Source: Lepeophtheirus salmonis (Eukaryota; Arthropoda; Copepoda; Siphonostomatoida; Caligidae). From it: a stretch of DNA of 64,000 bases. Location of the stretch: contig NC_052132.2 in the NCBI RefSeq assembly GCF_016086655.4, forward strand, positions 5,768,805 through 5,832,804. Direction: 5' to 3'. Shown here piece by piece: positions 35,548 to 46,383 of the stretch. The number at the start of each line of letters is the position of its first letter. Positions within the stretch are counted from its first letter, which is position 1. A model generated the notes under the pieces. It did no database searches. It saw nothing but the letters and a program-made list of their open reading frames with translations, and had not been told where the DNA came from. Made by a program: the position numbers and the translations under genes.

Positions 35548-36080
35548 AATACGAGGTTTGCTTTAAAAGTAAGATGACTTTTCAAATTTTGCAGGCAGCA
35601 TACATTTGATTTGCTCGATTTTTTAATGATAGTAAGATCGCCACGAACATATATTTACTGTATATCATGGTTTAGTTTGTTTGTAAGAGGGATGACGGTT
35701 AGAAGCATTTAGCGTAAAGGTTTTACACTAGACTGTGTTAGAAGGATGATAATTTGTACTAAAAAAAACTTTCAGGCAGCTTTATGATTGTTTGAGTGCT
35801 CGTCTAAGATGGACGTTATATTTTACAGTTGTAAAGATGCAACAAGTGACTTAAAATGTGGATAATGTTTATGGTCCTAATACTGTAACAGCTAATTACC
35901 CTGGATTTTGGTTTCGCCGATTCCATTCCGTTAATTTTGAAGTGAAAGATTACCCACGCTCGGAAAGGCCAATAGTCGAAAAGGTGGATGAAATAATGGA
36001 AATATGGAGTCGGGCCGTCATGTAAGACGTGTTTTGATTGGCAAGGAGATCAAGATTAATAGTTAAAACATCCATTAAAA
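35548..36080 (+). pseudogene. Mariner element, 5' part with left terminal repeat
   Basis: It starts TACGAGGTTTGCTTTAAAAG, the style of a mariner terminal repeat. Coding on the plus strand starts weakly at about 35780 (MQQVT, a stop), then NVDNVYGPNTVTANYPGFWF and RRFHSVNFEVKDYPRSERPI followed by VEKVDEIMEI. After a one-base change it gives ESGRHVRRVLIGKEIKIN. This is the order of the first helix-turn-helix, linker (usually APRSGRP, here YPRSERP) and second helix-turn-helix of SETMAR-like mariners. The catalytic domain is missing after about 36080. The minus frame at 35950-36138 is a shadow. Confidence 0.65.
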
Positions 36081-36979
36081 ACAATGGATTTATTTTTGCT
36101 ATACCATATATTTGACATAAGTTATATGTATAATTCATTATATAATATAACAGAATTATTCAAAAAAGAAAGAAAAAAACACGTTCAATAAGGAATGGAG
36201 GTAACTGGACCGCGGTCCGAAATAAAACCAGACATATCACTACTTGTAACTGACTTGCAGCTACGAATAGTAACCAAAATGTCTGACAGAATATTTTACA
36301 ACATGGCTACCATCAGGGAGTCCTTTCTGAGTCTGGAAACTATTCAGAGGTTTGCAATTAGCTGAAGAGGGAAACCAAAAGGTTTTGTTCCAAAAGTACT
36401 CAAAGTTGTATTGGCACCATTTGTACTGTGGGCTGGAGTCCATCCTGCGGTCGCCATATTCCTTCAAGGTTAATTTCTTCTTGAAAACTTTAACTCCCAT
36501 GTTTTCTGTACATTGTCATTCACAGAAAATTTATTTGTTCTTAGAGATTAAACAACAAAAACTCTAAATTAAGTATTCTTGATTGAATATCAATTAAATT
36601 AATGGAACTTTAACTCTAGAGCACTTTGTATGTCCAATAGGAGGCAAACATTTAATCATCAAAATTGATTCATTTAGCTTACACTTATAATTTAAGTTAT
36701 TTTGAAATAAAATTCCATTAATTTTTTTTTTTTATAAATCTAAAAGTGGTTGAAGGAATATTGAAAAGAAATTATTCTGCTTCAAAATTTCAATGACTTT
36801 TTTAGCAAAAAAAAAATATATAAATGTACAATTTCAGAGTTCTAGGAATAATTGCCGAAAATATTTTTGCCGAGAGACAATTTGAGACATTGGGTCGAAA
36901 AACAATACTTTACTTTACTTTATTATATATAATCAAAGATGAAAATCCAGTGTGAAATGGGCATGTTAAAAAAAAAGAA
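36081..36979. other. No assigned gene
   Basis: Contains two overlapping open frames on opposite strands (36261-36500 minus, 36352-36567 plus). The minus one (79 residues) has Trp/Tyr-rich text such as YKWCQYNFEYFWNKTFWFPS, but I could not match it to any family. The rest is AT-rich. Confidence 0.4.
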
Positions 36980-37340
36980 ACGGAAAATCAACCTGGTAAC
37001 CCTGACAATTTGAGGAATGTTTTGAAGGAGAGAAAGAATAATGCTCATGACGTTTCAGTAAATGAGCTAAAATCAGCTGTGACAAGAGAGGAAGGAGAAA
37101 AGGATACAAACAAGTACATTTGCAAGAATTACTCCGATGTCGATCCCCAATTCTACTCTGAGTCACATAAGGACATACAATTATAACTCCGCAACAAATC
37201 CTCAAGGTTATGCTCCGTCTTTTATGAGCACACACGAACGTACAAACAGGTTTTGAATATAATTGAATCTATTTAGGAAAGGATGTTCACTCCTCAGGAA
37301 TTAAATAATAATGACAACTGCTCAGGAAAATAAAATGCCT
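36980..37340. repeat. Dispersed repeat B, copy 2
   Basis: Same orientation and block order as 28960-29410, with ATTACTCCGATGTCGATCCC, ATAACTCCGCAACAAATCCT and ATGAGCACACACGAACGTAC. The minus frame at 36966-37235 is a translation of this repeat and not a gene. Confidence 0.6.
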
Positions 37341-38970
37341 TCTTTATACTACAAATTACAAATTAACGGGGCAGCTAAAAACAACGGATTTACCTACATC
37401 TATATATGTATATATGCAATTGCATATTTCATTCAAACTATATTTTTTGTTTCGTATAAAACAAAAATAAAGGACATGAAATTTAATGAATTATGCTCCC
37501 TGGATGTTAGAATGTATCTTTGAATGCTTTTTTAAAAAGGAGATTATAAGATGTAGAGAGAGGAAAAAAATAGGACAAAGGATTTTTTGACAATAATATG
37601 GAAGATGAGCGAACGATACTTAAACTTGAATATTTTTTCTTCTCTAAACTTGATCATCTCCTTTAAAAAAAAACAGAAGAGTTCAGAATTAATTTTTAGT
37701 TTCATAATGTCCGTGATAATGCCGGGCAAAACTACTCAAACTCTTTATAAAAAAGTGTGCAAATCAACACACAGATGCAGCAATAATAATTATTAAAATT
37801 TGACGTTCTTTTTATTTTATTTAATATTAAGCTGTAGAATTCTTTATTAACATCAATTTCTTGATGTCCCGCGCAACGCTGGGCAAAACTAATCTAGTTT
37901 AAAAGGATATTAGGATTAATGAGTAATGTTGTTCGAGTCCTTAGCCGTTGCAGTGCTTTAAACACATTGTATAATATGTTAATGTATATAGTAATGTTTT
38001 TTAATTGCAATAATAAAACTTAAAATAAATGCAATTGATGTTGGTATAATTAGCCTAAATTGTATTTTTTTTAAAGCACTACCCAATAATCTTGGGAAAG
38101 GTGAATCAATTGCTTCCAATTTTGTCTACTGGAACTAAATAAAATCCTCCTTTTTTCATAAAACTCATTTTCATCAACCAAATTGATCTAACCACTAAAT
38201 TATTGACTAATAAAATTGATTCAACGACTGATTCCCATGTTTCTCTGAGATAAATGTGTTGAAAAATAAATATCGTAAAATATTAACTCATGAGCACTTG
38301 GATTCGATAATAAGTATATTCACAGCCAGTCTGGACCAATCTTTAAAAAGATGGCTCAGAATTCAATTGCAAGTTGCAGTCATAATAGTTATGATATATA
38401 TAAATAAATCAAACGTCAATGACTTTTATTATATATATATGTTCTATAAAATTAAAGCCAATATTTTATTAGTGTTGCCCGCAAAACATTTTTTCTTCAT
38501 CCAAAAACTTTGTTTTGAGAACCCCTGTTCTAAGGATTAAATAAGGAACTGAAAAAATAATCATCCCTGACAGATAACTTATTTTGTCTACCACCGATCT
38601 AAAAAGGATTCAAACCATGGGTGGGTTTTGTTTGGAAATGCAGTAGGGTGCGCCCCCCCCCCCATATGCTTTTTGCATACCTCCACCAGCCCAATTTTAT
38701 ACATTAACAACGCTCTATTGAACACTTCTTCTCACTCATTTTTAATTCACCCACGCAACGGCACTGTAGAAAGAGAAAAAAGGCACGAACTAATACGGAT
38801 AAACTCTTTATAGGAGTAGCCAACTTACTTAAATAACCTCATCGTTGCTCTTGAGTTGTAAGATCTGCATTGAGAGCAACCCCTTCGCGTCTCCATGTTC
38901 AGGAAGAATAAAGTAGAAGGGGCTTTGTATATGCATTTTCAATCCTCAATAATGAGAATTTAGTACTATA
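37341..38970. other. No gene seen; short repeat pieces
   Basis: At 37868-37905 GTCCCGCGCAACGCTGGGCA recalls, on the opposite strand, the start of the repeat at 27455. A related AATGCCGGGCAAAACTACT lies at 37720. A 12-C run lies at about 38653-38664. The small frames at 37311, 37587 and 38256 are AT-driven. Confidence 0.45.
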
Positions 38971-39140
38971 TTTTGTGCCTGCCCGGCTATTTCAGCTTCT
39001 TTTCCTGCGCTCAGTATATTTTTTAGAGAGAAGAAGGATGAGTAAGTAGTTAGCAAGTTAATCATCTCTTTTTTTGCCTATAGAAAAGAAATGATTAACG
39101 CAGGGGAGAGATGCAGAAAAAAGCCGGGCTTGCACAAAAT
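38971..39140. mobile_element. MITE-like element, 170 bp, about 40-bp inverted ends
   Basis: The left end TTTTGTGCCTGCCCGGCTAT and the right end, read inverted (ATTTTGTGCAAGCCCGGCTT), pair over about 40 bases with mismatches, reaching CCTGCG on the left and CGCAGG on the right. No coding inside. It lies just upstream of the hAT gene exon at 39274, so it could also be part of that element. Confidence 0.55.
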
Positions 39141-39273
39141 TGATACTCAATTCACATTCCTGAATATAACCATGAATAAATTAGTTTCTAACTGAGTCAG
39201 AGTGTGTTGAAGAAGTGTTATTGTTAGTTTGGGTACGATAGATAACGATCATTCCTCAGCGGCATAGTTTAAA

Positions 39274-41640
39274 CATGCAAAGGGAAAAGAAAAGGCAAAC
39301 GAATTTGGGGTCCTTCTTCACGAAACGAATGAGAAATGAACCCTCCAACACAGAGGTAACTAAAATAAGTTATTTTGATTTTAATGGCCCTTTCTAAAAG
39401 GTACTTGCACCAATGTCATCTTAGCAGACGGAGTTTAAGGCATTTTCTGGTTTCAATTGTATATATCTCCACTCTCTTCGTTGATTATGACGTTATATTA
39501 ACTGAATTATTTTGTATATTGTGTCCATCTTAACATGTGTCCCTGGGGGTGATGCATGGGATACACTAACCCGCAATGGACGAGTAAAACATATTTTCTG
39601 AGAGCCTACCAACTGTAGTATCAAGCTCCTTTTTTGCCCGATGATATTGCAACAGGTGTAAAATTACCTTCCGGAGATCCCTTGCTTGTTTGCTATTTTG
39701 TAAGGTTGAACAAATTCAAAATTTTCATGGACCACGAGATGTGCTTATGTGTGTTGGTAATGACCTATTACCAGCATCTCAACTCTGAAGAAAGAAATGA
39801 AAAAATCGGTCTCATTTAAGACAAATTCCTTCTTTGCACATCCAGAAAATGTCCTTATATGTGCCTTGTTCGATTCAAACCTTAGAACTAGAAAAAACAA
39901 AAAACAGTTGACATCATCTTAGAAGATCGTAAAAGAAGACAAAAAGGTCAAGTCAGACAATTTTTAACTACAAAAGAATGTCTAAATTTACGTCCAACTA
40001 GTCAACTAGATTTAATTAACTTGAATACAAATCTTGAAAATTACAAAACTGAGGATTTGATACAACAAATAACGATAACGTATGATCCAGAGAAGAGATA
40101 CAAAAATTTAATTGTTACACATCACTCAAGATCAAACAAAATTGAATAAAACTTTCAAAAGTATGATTTCATTAATTAATTTATTGAGTATTCAAAGATT
40201 TAAAAACTATGTATGTATATCTTATATGCCCATTTGTATCTTAATCTAGAAAAAATGTAATAATACAAATTGCTGAATAAATAGAAAATCCATAATTATT
40301 TATCTGTATATTTGTATACAATTCAAATGTTACTTCATGAGTTTTAACTTACAAAACCGACTACATAACAAAGTCAAAAAATTTATTAACAAATTCACAA
40401 AAATTATAAAATATTTTTTTCTTTTCATTGTAATTGTATTGCAGTCACTCAAACATCCCCTAGTGCCAGTGATTTGGAAGGATTGGATCAGCAAAGTCAA
40501 GAAGAAAATACAATTGAAGATATAAATGTTCCAAGCGACAGAAATACAATTCTCGTAGAGTCTAAAACATCCTACCAATACAACACCAAGAAACCTAATG
40601 ATACACTTGCAGGAGCACGACAGCCGAAGCTCTTGAAGTTCCCATTACGTGATCCCAAGTCAGGAAAAACTAAGAGTTGCAATATATCTTGTTTTCAACA
40701 ATTCCCTTGGCTCGAGATGTTGGATGTTGAAAAAGTTGCCGCTTTTTCCTACTGTTGTTCAAAGTTTTCTCCAAAAACGTGAGCCTCATCTGGTGCTTTG
40801 ATATTCCCTCAAGCAGGATACTTTAGCTGGGCAAATGCCCTCGATAGTAGTAAAAGATTTCATCAGCATGAATGATCTGAGCTTCATAAAAGCAGTTATA
40901 CCAGGTGGATAGAGCTGAAAAAGATCCAAGATGGAAAAGCAAAAAACAAGAAACTTTAATTAGAGCTACTCAAACCCCTAGAGGACATGATTCAAAACAA
41001 GTTGAGCAAGCAAGGGGTTTTTACCATAAGTTGACAACTCCTCAGTAATTTATAGTGCTTGTCACACTCAAAATGTATTTTACTGAAATGATTTGCTGTC
41101 CAAAGAGCTGCAAAGTCGAAGTATCAACTGGACAGATGTTCCGTATGAGATTGAAAGGACCCGCGAATCAGTTTCGGTAATAGACGATAATCAAATATAA
41201 GCTAAAGTGAATGAGTATTGTGACAAAATTGGTTTATGCCTTGAACGTGTGCTCACCATGCCAATACATCAAACTAGATCAACTTCATCAGACAGTGCTT
41301 CAAATTCAATGAATATCCAAATTTCTAATCTAAATTCATACATGAAAAGTATGATCGAAGAAGAGATCCGAATCAGGTTCGACAGCAAAAACATCAAAAT
41401 ATTGAAATCTCTTGATACATTGGATACATTCAAACCGTGCTACTTGAATATCGATACTTTAGGTTATCGGTTAGAGCATTTTCACTGTTTAGACATTAGC
41501 AGATCCGTCTTCAAACTGGAATTGTCAAAACCCATACCCATTTTCAACTAGGCTTACCGATTAGTGAAAAGAGGTGCGCAAACCTAATGAAGCCTCGACA
41601 ACTTATTAATTCGTGGGCTTCAAAAACAGAGAAGAGAAGA
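39274..41640 (+). pseudogene. ZMYM1-like hAT transposase, two exons, broken
   Basis: The probable first exon is 39274-39354: MQREKKRQTNLGSFFTKRMR and a few more residues, a short basic start with the F-F-T-K text typical of ZMYM1-like proteins, followed by GTAACT as splice donor. An acceptor TTGTATTGCAG ends at 40445. The next open part runs to 40782 and holds the TTF-type zinc-finger region (SCFQQFPWLEMLDVEKVAAF, then SYCCSKF). After a frame change come AGYFSWANALDSSKRFHQHE (about 40815-40878) and, after a gap, SRSTNWTDVPYEIERTRESV and the frame 41207-41551 (IRIRFDSKNIKILKSLDTLD). The catalytic RNase H-like core is largely missing. The exon phases do not match by one base, and stops occur at 40880 and 41199. 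Known relatives are domesticated or mobile hAT proteins; this copy is dead. Confidence 0.65.
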
Positions 41641-42298
41641 GTGAATTTGTAAACTGTTAATGTATGTAAGACTGATGACATTTGTAAAAATAAAAGTTAT
41701 ATTTAATAATTTAGCGTGATCCGACTGCTCAAGAACATTACTTTTGATTATTCTGGCATTCTACTATAAACTGACAAATGTGTTGGTCAAAAAACATACA
41801 ATGAGAGGAAGTTGATTTTTGTGAAAATAACAATGCAGACATATTTGTTATAGTGGAGTCTGCTCTGATACTTGCATTATTGCGATGTTTATATTAAACA
41901 TCTTTTAATGTGGAAGAATCGAGGATTATAATACATAAACATTTTAAAGTTTAACAATTTATAGAATATAATTATGCTACTTCTGAGAGAAAACGACAAA
42001 TTTGCGAGTAATTAAAACTATTTATGTAAAACAAATTTCCATGACATTTATGGTTTAACCACAAGTTCCACGCCAAAGCCAACAGTTGAACCCCAGATAT
42101 TACATCATCCCTCCAAACAAAAATCTGAAAATCCTCCTATGATTCAAACTACATGCTTTTATGTTATGTTTCTATAATGGTGATTAAATAACATAATTAA
42201 TTAAAGAAAAAATTATTTTGCAAAACGATCACTCATTAATTTACTTATACCATCAATTTCTCATTCTTTAATTCTGAAGATCAACTTTTGTTACTTTA
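41641..42298. other. No gene seen
   Basis: AT-rich tail after the hAT remnant. No clear hAT terminal repeat or 8-bp duplication could be recognised here. Confidence 0.4.
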
Positions 42299-42588
42299 AG
42301 TGCAATTTTCGACCCCTTTAAAAAATACATAATAATATTTTGCCACTAGAAATTGACGATAATTTCTCGAAGAATACAAATGTAATCCTCACTCAGTAGT
42401 GAGAAAATATTTCTTTAGTACTTTTGCATTAACAAGTCATATGTTATTAAATTTTATCAAATTCTGAGGGGTTCACATCAAAGATTGCCTTTTTTGGGAC
42501 GATTTGTTACGAAATAACCTATTTACCTATATTTACTCAATCTTACGAGTATAACAACTATAGACGAACATCCTATCTAAGCAGGCGC
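42299..42588. repeat. Dispersed repeat A, copy 2
   Basis: Same block order as 25676-25990: AGTGCAATTT at 42299, GAAGAATACAAATGTAATCC, TTAACAAGTCATATGTTATT, and TACTCAATCTTACGAGTATA. The AGTGACCAG-like block of copy 1 corresponds to GGTGACCAGTTGTCC inside the foldback that follows. Confidence 0.55.
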
Positions 42589-42727
42589 AGCTGTTGCAGG
42601 CACTCAAATTGCGTTGGTAAATACCCCAAAAACAGGGGGGTGGTAAGGTGACCAGTTGTCCCTGTTTTTGGAGATTTACACCATTCAGAAGTTGTTCAAC
42701 AACGAACTTTGAGTGCCTGCAACAGCT
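42589..42727. repeat. Foldback of 139 bp
   Basis: AGCTGTTGCAGGCACTCAAA with TTGCGTTG (42589-42616) pairs with CAACGAACTTTGAGTGCCTG and CAACAGCT (42700-42727). Pairing continues inward through GGTAAATACCCCAAAAACAG on the left against CTGTTTTTGGAGATTTACAC on the right. The apical loop holds GGTAAGGTGACCAG. Arms are about 50 bases. A MITE or foldback element is the likelier reading; a microRNA-like hairpin is possible on shape alone. Confidence 0.8.
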
Positions 42728-42789
42728 ACACAGGTAGGGCATTATTAGTTTTGGCGGCTAGCCAGATGGGCTTAGCGTCAGTTAAAAAA

Positions 42790-43185
42790 TATAGTATTGA
42801 TGAACGAGGTATTTATTCCATAATAGTGGAAAAAGCTAAATGGTCTTGTTGCAATCCGCGCCGGACGAGACAATGCTGAGATAGAAAACTTCTTACGCCT
42901 GGACAGGTCCTTTGTCTGAATAGCCGGAAAGGAACTGGAAACGAATTCGTCTGGTAACAAGATTCTGCTCCATGCCACACTGTAAAGAAAACATTGACCT
43001 GGTTGTCCTATTAATTATTTTTTTACTTTGTTGGACTTCTTTGTGTGGGGCACAGTCGAGCAAAAGACCAACATATCTTCCTGCAACAAAAAGCCAAATG
43101 GATGTCCCCTGAATTTGCCAAAGGGTATTGTCATCAAGACTTGTTCCCGTTCGCGACCTCGAGCAGCTTTCATCTGGCATTGATT
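42790..43185 (+). pseudogene. Deleted Tc1/mariner-type transposase, family F type
   Basis: The plus strand gives an N-terminal part, LNGLVAIRAGRDNAEIENFL then RLDRSFV and KELETNSSGNK (about 42837-42965). After about 30 bases it goes directly to a C-terminal part, DFFVWGTVEQKTNISSCNKK and LPKGIVIKTCSRSRPRAAF (about 43025-43175). In the family these parts are about 200 residues apart, so the catalytic core with its QDxAP block is deleted. The minus-strand frames at 42778 and 42893 are shadows. No ends identified. The link to the relic at 12575 is by general resemblance only, as the surviving parts hardly overlap. Confidence 0.6.
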
Positions 43186-44044
43186 TCTATTAAAATCGGA
43201 TGAATAGTTTAAAAGAAAATCAATTTAAAAATAATTATATGGGATGTGAAATAAAGATTTCACCTTGTACTTGCTCCAGAAATGTCCCCAACATTAAGTG
43301 TTATAGCCAGCCTTATTGATCAGTCAAAAGCAGCCAATATATAGCAAATCAACAATAACTATTTATAAGTTATCATTTTAAACTGAATTAAAATAGGAAA
43401 TTGCATATATCAATATATTAAATATCATTTTTTGGCAAGATATCCCAAATGGTTCTTCTGCGAAATATCCTTCGTCAAATAGTCCGCTTACGTAATTTAA
43501 GTAACCATATTGAATTATGTTTTTGTCCTCAATAGGAATAAAATCCCATTCCCATCCCCTCCCCCAAAAAAAAAAAAAAACCAATGATGTGGTAGTAATT
43601 TAAGATGACCATGTTTTAATTAACAAAAGGAGGAGACTTGATCCGATCAGTGAAAGTTATAGAGTGGTATAAAGTTATTAAGAATAAAGAAATATTATTA
43701 TTTTTTTAGAAAATATATTTTAGGTCTTGTTTTTTAATAGACATTTTTATATTTGTTTAATCTTTATTTTTAACTGTACTTTAGTTTTAATACAAAATAG
43801 GATTTTTCAAGAATCTTATAAAAAAATCTCCAGACAAGAGTAGAAAAAAAAAAGAGAATATGCCCTGTGGTTTCTTTATGTAGTTATTGAGATTTAACAG
43901 ATTAATGATGGAATTTTATTATAGTACTCGTTCCATAGAAACAACCATTTATGACGTCTTGTCAGACCTATTTTGATTACTCTATGGACATATTTATGTG
44001 ATTGGGCTACATTTTTCATTTCTAAATAAGGACTAACAAACGAT
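43186..44044. other. No gene seen
   Basis: AT-rich, with CCCTCCCCC followed by a poly-A tract at 43557-43580. Minus frame 43378-43584 crosses that tract and has no domain. Confidence 0.45.
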
Positions 44045-44290
44045 ATTGTGATGGTTCTTATTTATTCCGTACATTTCAGTCTCAGGACTGGTCCTATCGG
44101 TCCTTGTGACTGGTCCTTAAGACTGTCGGCCCTTTGAATTTTTACTAAAAAAAACCGATTGTTTATTAAGTCAAATAAGTTTTAACTTTATTATTTATTT
44201 TTCATATAACGGAGTAATTAAACGCCACGACGAGGGATCAATTTTATATTCTTTAAGGAAAAACAAGTGGGACTAGACTTAACTGGGGTC
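44045..44290. repeat. Dispersed repeat H, copy 1
   Basis: Parallels 44395-44690: CATTTCAGTCTCAGGACTGG against CACTTCAGTCTTAGGATCC, then TTTATTAAGTCAAATAAG against TTTATTAACTCAAATAAG, and AATTTTATATTCTTTAAGG and GGGACTAGACTTAA against GATTTTACCTTCTTTAAGAG and GGGACTGGACATAA. Same orientation, so a direct duplication about 350 bases apart. Confidence 0.65.
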
Positions 44291-44394
44291 TTGGGGTAGG
44301 ACACGGTTCCTGAAAAAGTTCAGCTAAAAATTGTTGTATTCAAAAGTATGAAATAACTTCAAAAATGAGCATTAAGCCACATGAGTACAATTGT

Positions 44395-44690
44395 ATCGGT
44401 CCCTATTTATTTGGTCCACTTCAGTCTTAGGATCCTTGGAATTTTTTCTAAATTGTCGATGATTTATTAACTCAAATAAGATATATGAGATATATATTAA
44501 GAGTATTGCAGCACATATTTTCCAAGAGTTATTAATTACTTAGTTATATAATTTATTTAACAAATAAATAAAATAAAAACCTTCGATGACGTCCCAAGGA
44601 ATCGATTTTACCTTCTTTAAGAGCCAACAAACGGGACTGGACATAAATTATTGTTCCTTTAATAAGGACCGAACCAACACTGTAGACAAA
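44395..44690. repeat. Dispersed repeat H, copy 2
   Basis: See copy 1. This copy additionally carries GATATATGAGATATATATTA with AGTATTGCAGCACATAT, the part shared with 35430-35515, which copy 1 lacks. A single CGATGACGTCCC lies at 44585. Confidence 0.65.
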
Positions 44691-44989
44691 TACATTACCT
44701 TTGTTCACGAATGAGATCTAAATCGTTGGTTGCTAACCAATAGATGTAAAATTTCATAAAATTTGTTCTGTGTAAGAACACACTCACACGTAGCTACTCA
44801 ATACTTAGATATTATCTCCTTAAGAACAAAAGAATAATAATGACAGCTTCAGAATTTTGTTTTTATATGACTTTATGAGCCAAAGAGTACTTGAGCTACA
44901 AACACTCATTGTAGGACGCCTCATATTTTTTTTTTTTAGATCAAGGATCTATACAGTCCTAAGATACTGAACTTAACTGAAAGTATATA

Positions 44990-45182
44990 TGTAAAATTTG
45001 TTAAAAGAGCCTATAAGCCACTTGTTATGGTTCTCATAACTTGGCTTGATATCCATTAGAAGTATACATTCACAGTCCTAGATTTACAACTTTGAGGATT
45101 CGAGTCATTTAAGTAGCTACGTAGTACAGCTTATTTCGTTCTCTTTGGACAAGAAAGAGGGTTTGTGAAGTGACAAAGAGAA
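44990..45182 (+). repeat. Dispersed repeat J, copy 1
   Basis: About 180 bases that occur as the reverse complement at 62690-62870. Shared blocks include AAAGAGCCTATAAG.CACTTG, GGTTCTCATAACTTGG.TTGA, CAACTTTGAGGATT.GAGT and GACAAGAAAG.GGGTTT.TGAAG. By eye about four of five bases agree. No coding. Confidence 0.75.
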
Positions 45183-45384
45183 TCGTTCTATCCAAATTTC
45201 AGATTCTACAACTATAGTGAGCTTTATAGTTTTCCTCGCAAGCTCCAATTGCTGACTCCTCGATTATTCTCAGTGGTTTGTCTTGCCACAGCCAACTGCC
45301 GCTGTTTCTGTCACATCCAGAATCATAAAAAAGTGGAAACCACTGCTTTTTCCGGATATTATGCTAATCCTTGATCGTAAATCT

Positions 45385-45539
45385 GCGAGTCTTGTCCAAT
45401 ATTAATAATCCAACATGCCTAATGATATTATATTTGATAATAAAGAGTTAAGTGATTAACACTTCTTCCATTCGAATTGCTGTCATGTTTGTTTATTTTT
45501 CAGTAATCGTAGTATATATAATATTGATGATAGGTATTA
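45385..45539 (+). repeat. Dispersed repeat I, copy 1
   Basis: Direct match to 63210-63362 with GAGTCTTGTCCAATAT, then AATCCA, ATGATATTATA, ACACTTCTTCCATTC and TTTGTTTATTTTTC in order, ending GATAGGTATTA. The family T MITE begins directly at its end. Confidence 0.7.
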
Positions 45540-45671
45540 CCGAGGAGTCTATTAAAATCTGAACACTTTGTTCATGCTTTTATAGATCGAAATATGCATT
45601 AATTTCAATCACTTTTATAATCATCATAATTATTGAATTAGTAAGTGTTCAGATTTCAATGGATCACCATA
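45540..45671. mobile_element. 132-bp MITE derived from family T
   Basis: The left end is CGAGGAGTCTATTAAAATCT then GAACACTTTG; the right end, inverted, is AAGTGTTCAGATTTCAATGG. Both are flanked by TA. The inner right part (ATGCATTAATTTCAATCACT with ATTGAATTAGTAAGTGTT) matches the right end of the family T copy at 6054-6899. So the MITE is an extreme deletion of such an element that keeps only its ends. Confidence 0.8.
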
Positions 45672-46383
45672 TACAGATAGAAAAATTTTACATCATTAAT
45701 ATAGATTAGAACGAAATTAGTAGAAAGTTGGGGATAAATATATATTAATAATATATTTAGTATTATGTGAGAGAAAACAAAAATTAAGGTTCTTGCGTGT
45801 TTGTGATCTAGAGATTGATTTTTTGTACTCATTCCTTAAGAGAAAAAAAAAGGTAAAAAAGGTTAGCAGTTTAAAAAAATGTATGCGTAATCATTTTCAA
45901 ATTTTGAGTCAACAAAACGCTGATATTCTCAATAATATAAATGTTTATTTTTTTTCCAAAACTAAGTCCTGGATAACTTTAAAATATTGTGTTTTCCAAA
46001 GTTATATTATTTTAAATTAAATGGTTATAGTTTAGCCTTCATTTAAAGTAATAATTATAATATTTTCAACTAAAATTAGGGTAGAATAAGCTTTTAACAG
46101 AAAAAATATTGGTGTTCCTCTAATTTTATTTTCTTGTATGTGATTTTCTCCAGTTCAAAACTAAATACCTAATTTTTAAAACTGTAAGTCTTTTTCTATA
46201 AATTTATTAAAAAAAAATTATTTGTAAATGTTGAAAAATAAGTTTAAATCTTTAATATCGATATTAAGAAAGTGAAATTTGTCTGTCTGTGGAAAACTCA
46301 TTTTTAACAGTTCGAATGTGTGTAACTTAAGCTTAACGTGGCATATTAAAAAAGAACTGTAAAAGGGAGTAGTTACATATGTA
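45672..46383. other. No gene seen
   Basis: AT-rich. The plus frame 45793-46020 is Lys/Ser/Asn-rich without a domain and starts in no recognisable context. Confidence 0.45.

Noticed and set aside
36966..37235. 89-residue minus frame with several cysteines
   Set aside because: It is a translation of dispersed repeat B, which recurs at 28960 without an open frame.
42778..43180. Two overlapping minus frames of 66 and 95 residues
   Set aside because: The plus strand carries transposase text in the correct N- to C-terminal order; the minus frames have no recognisable motif.
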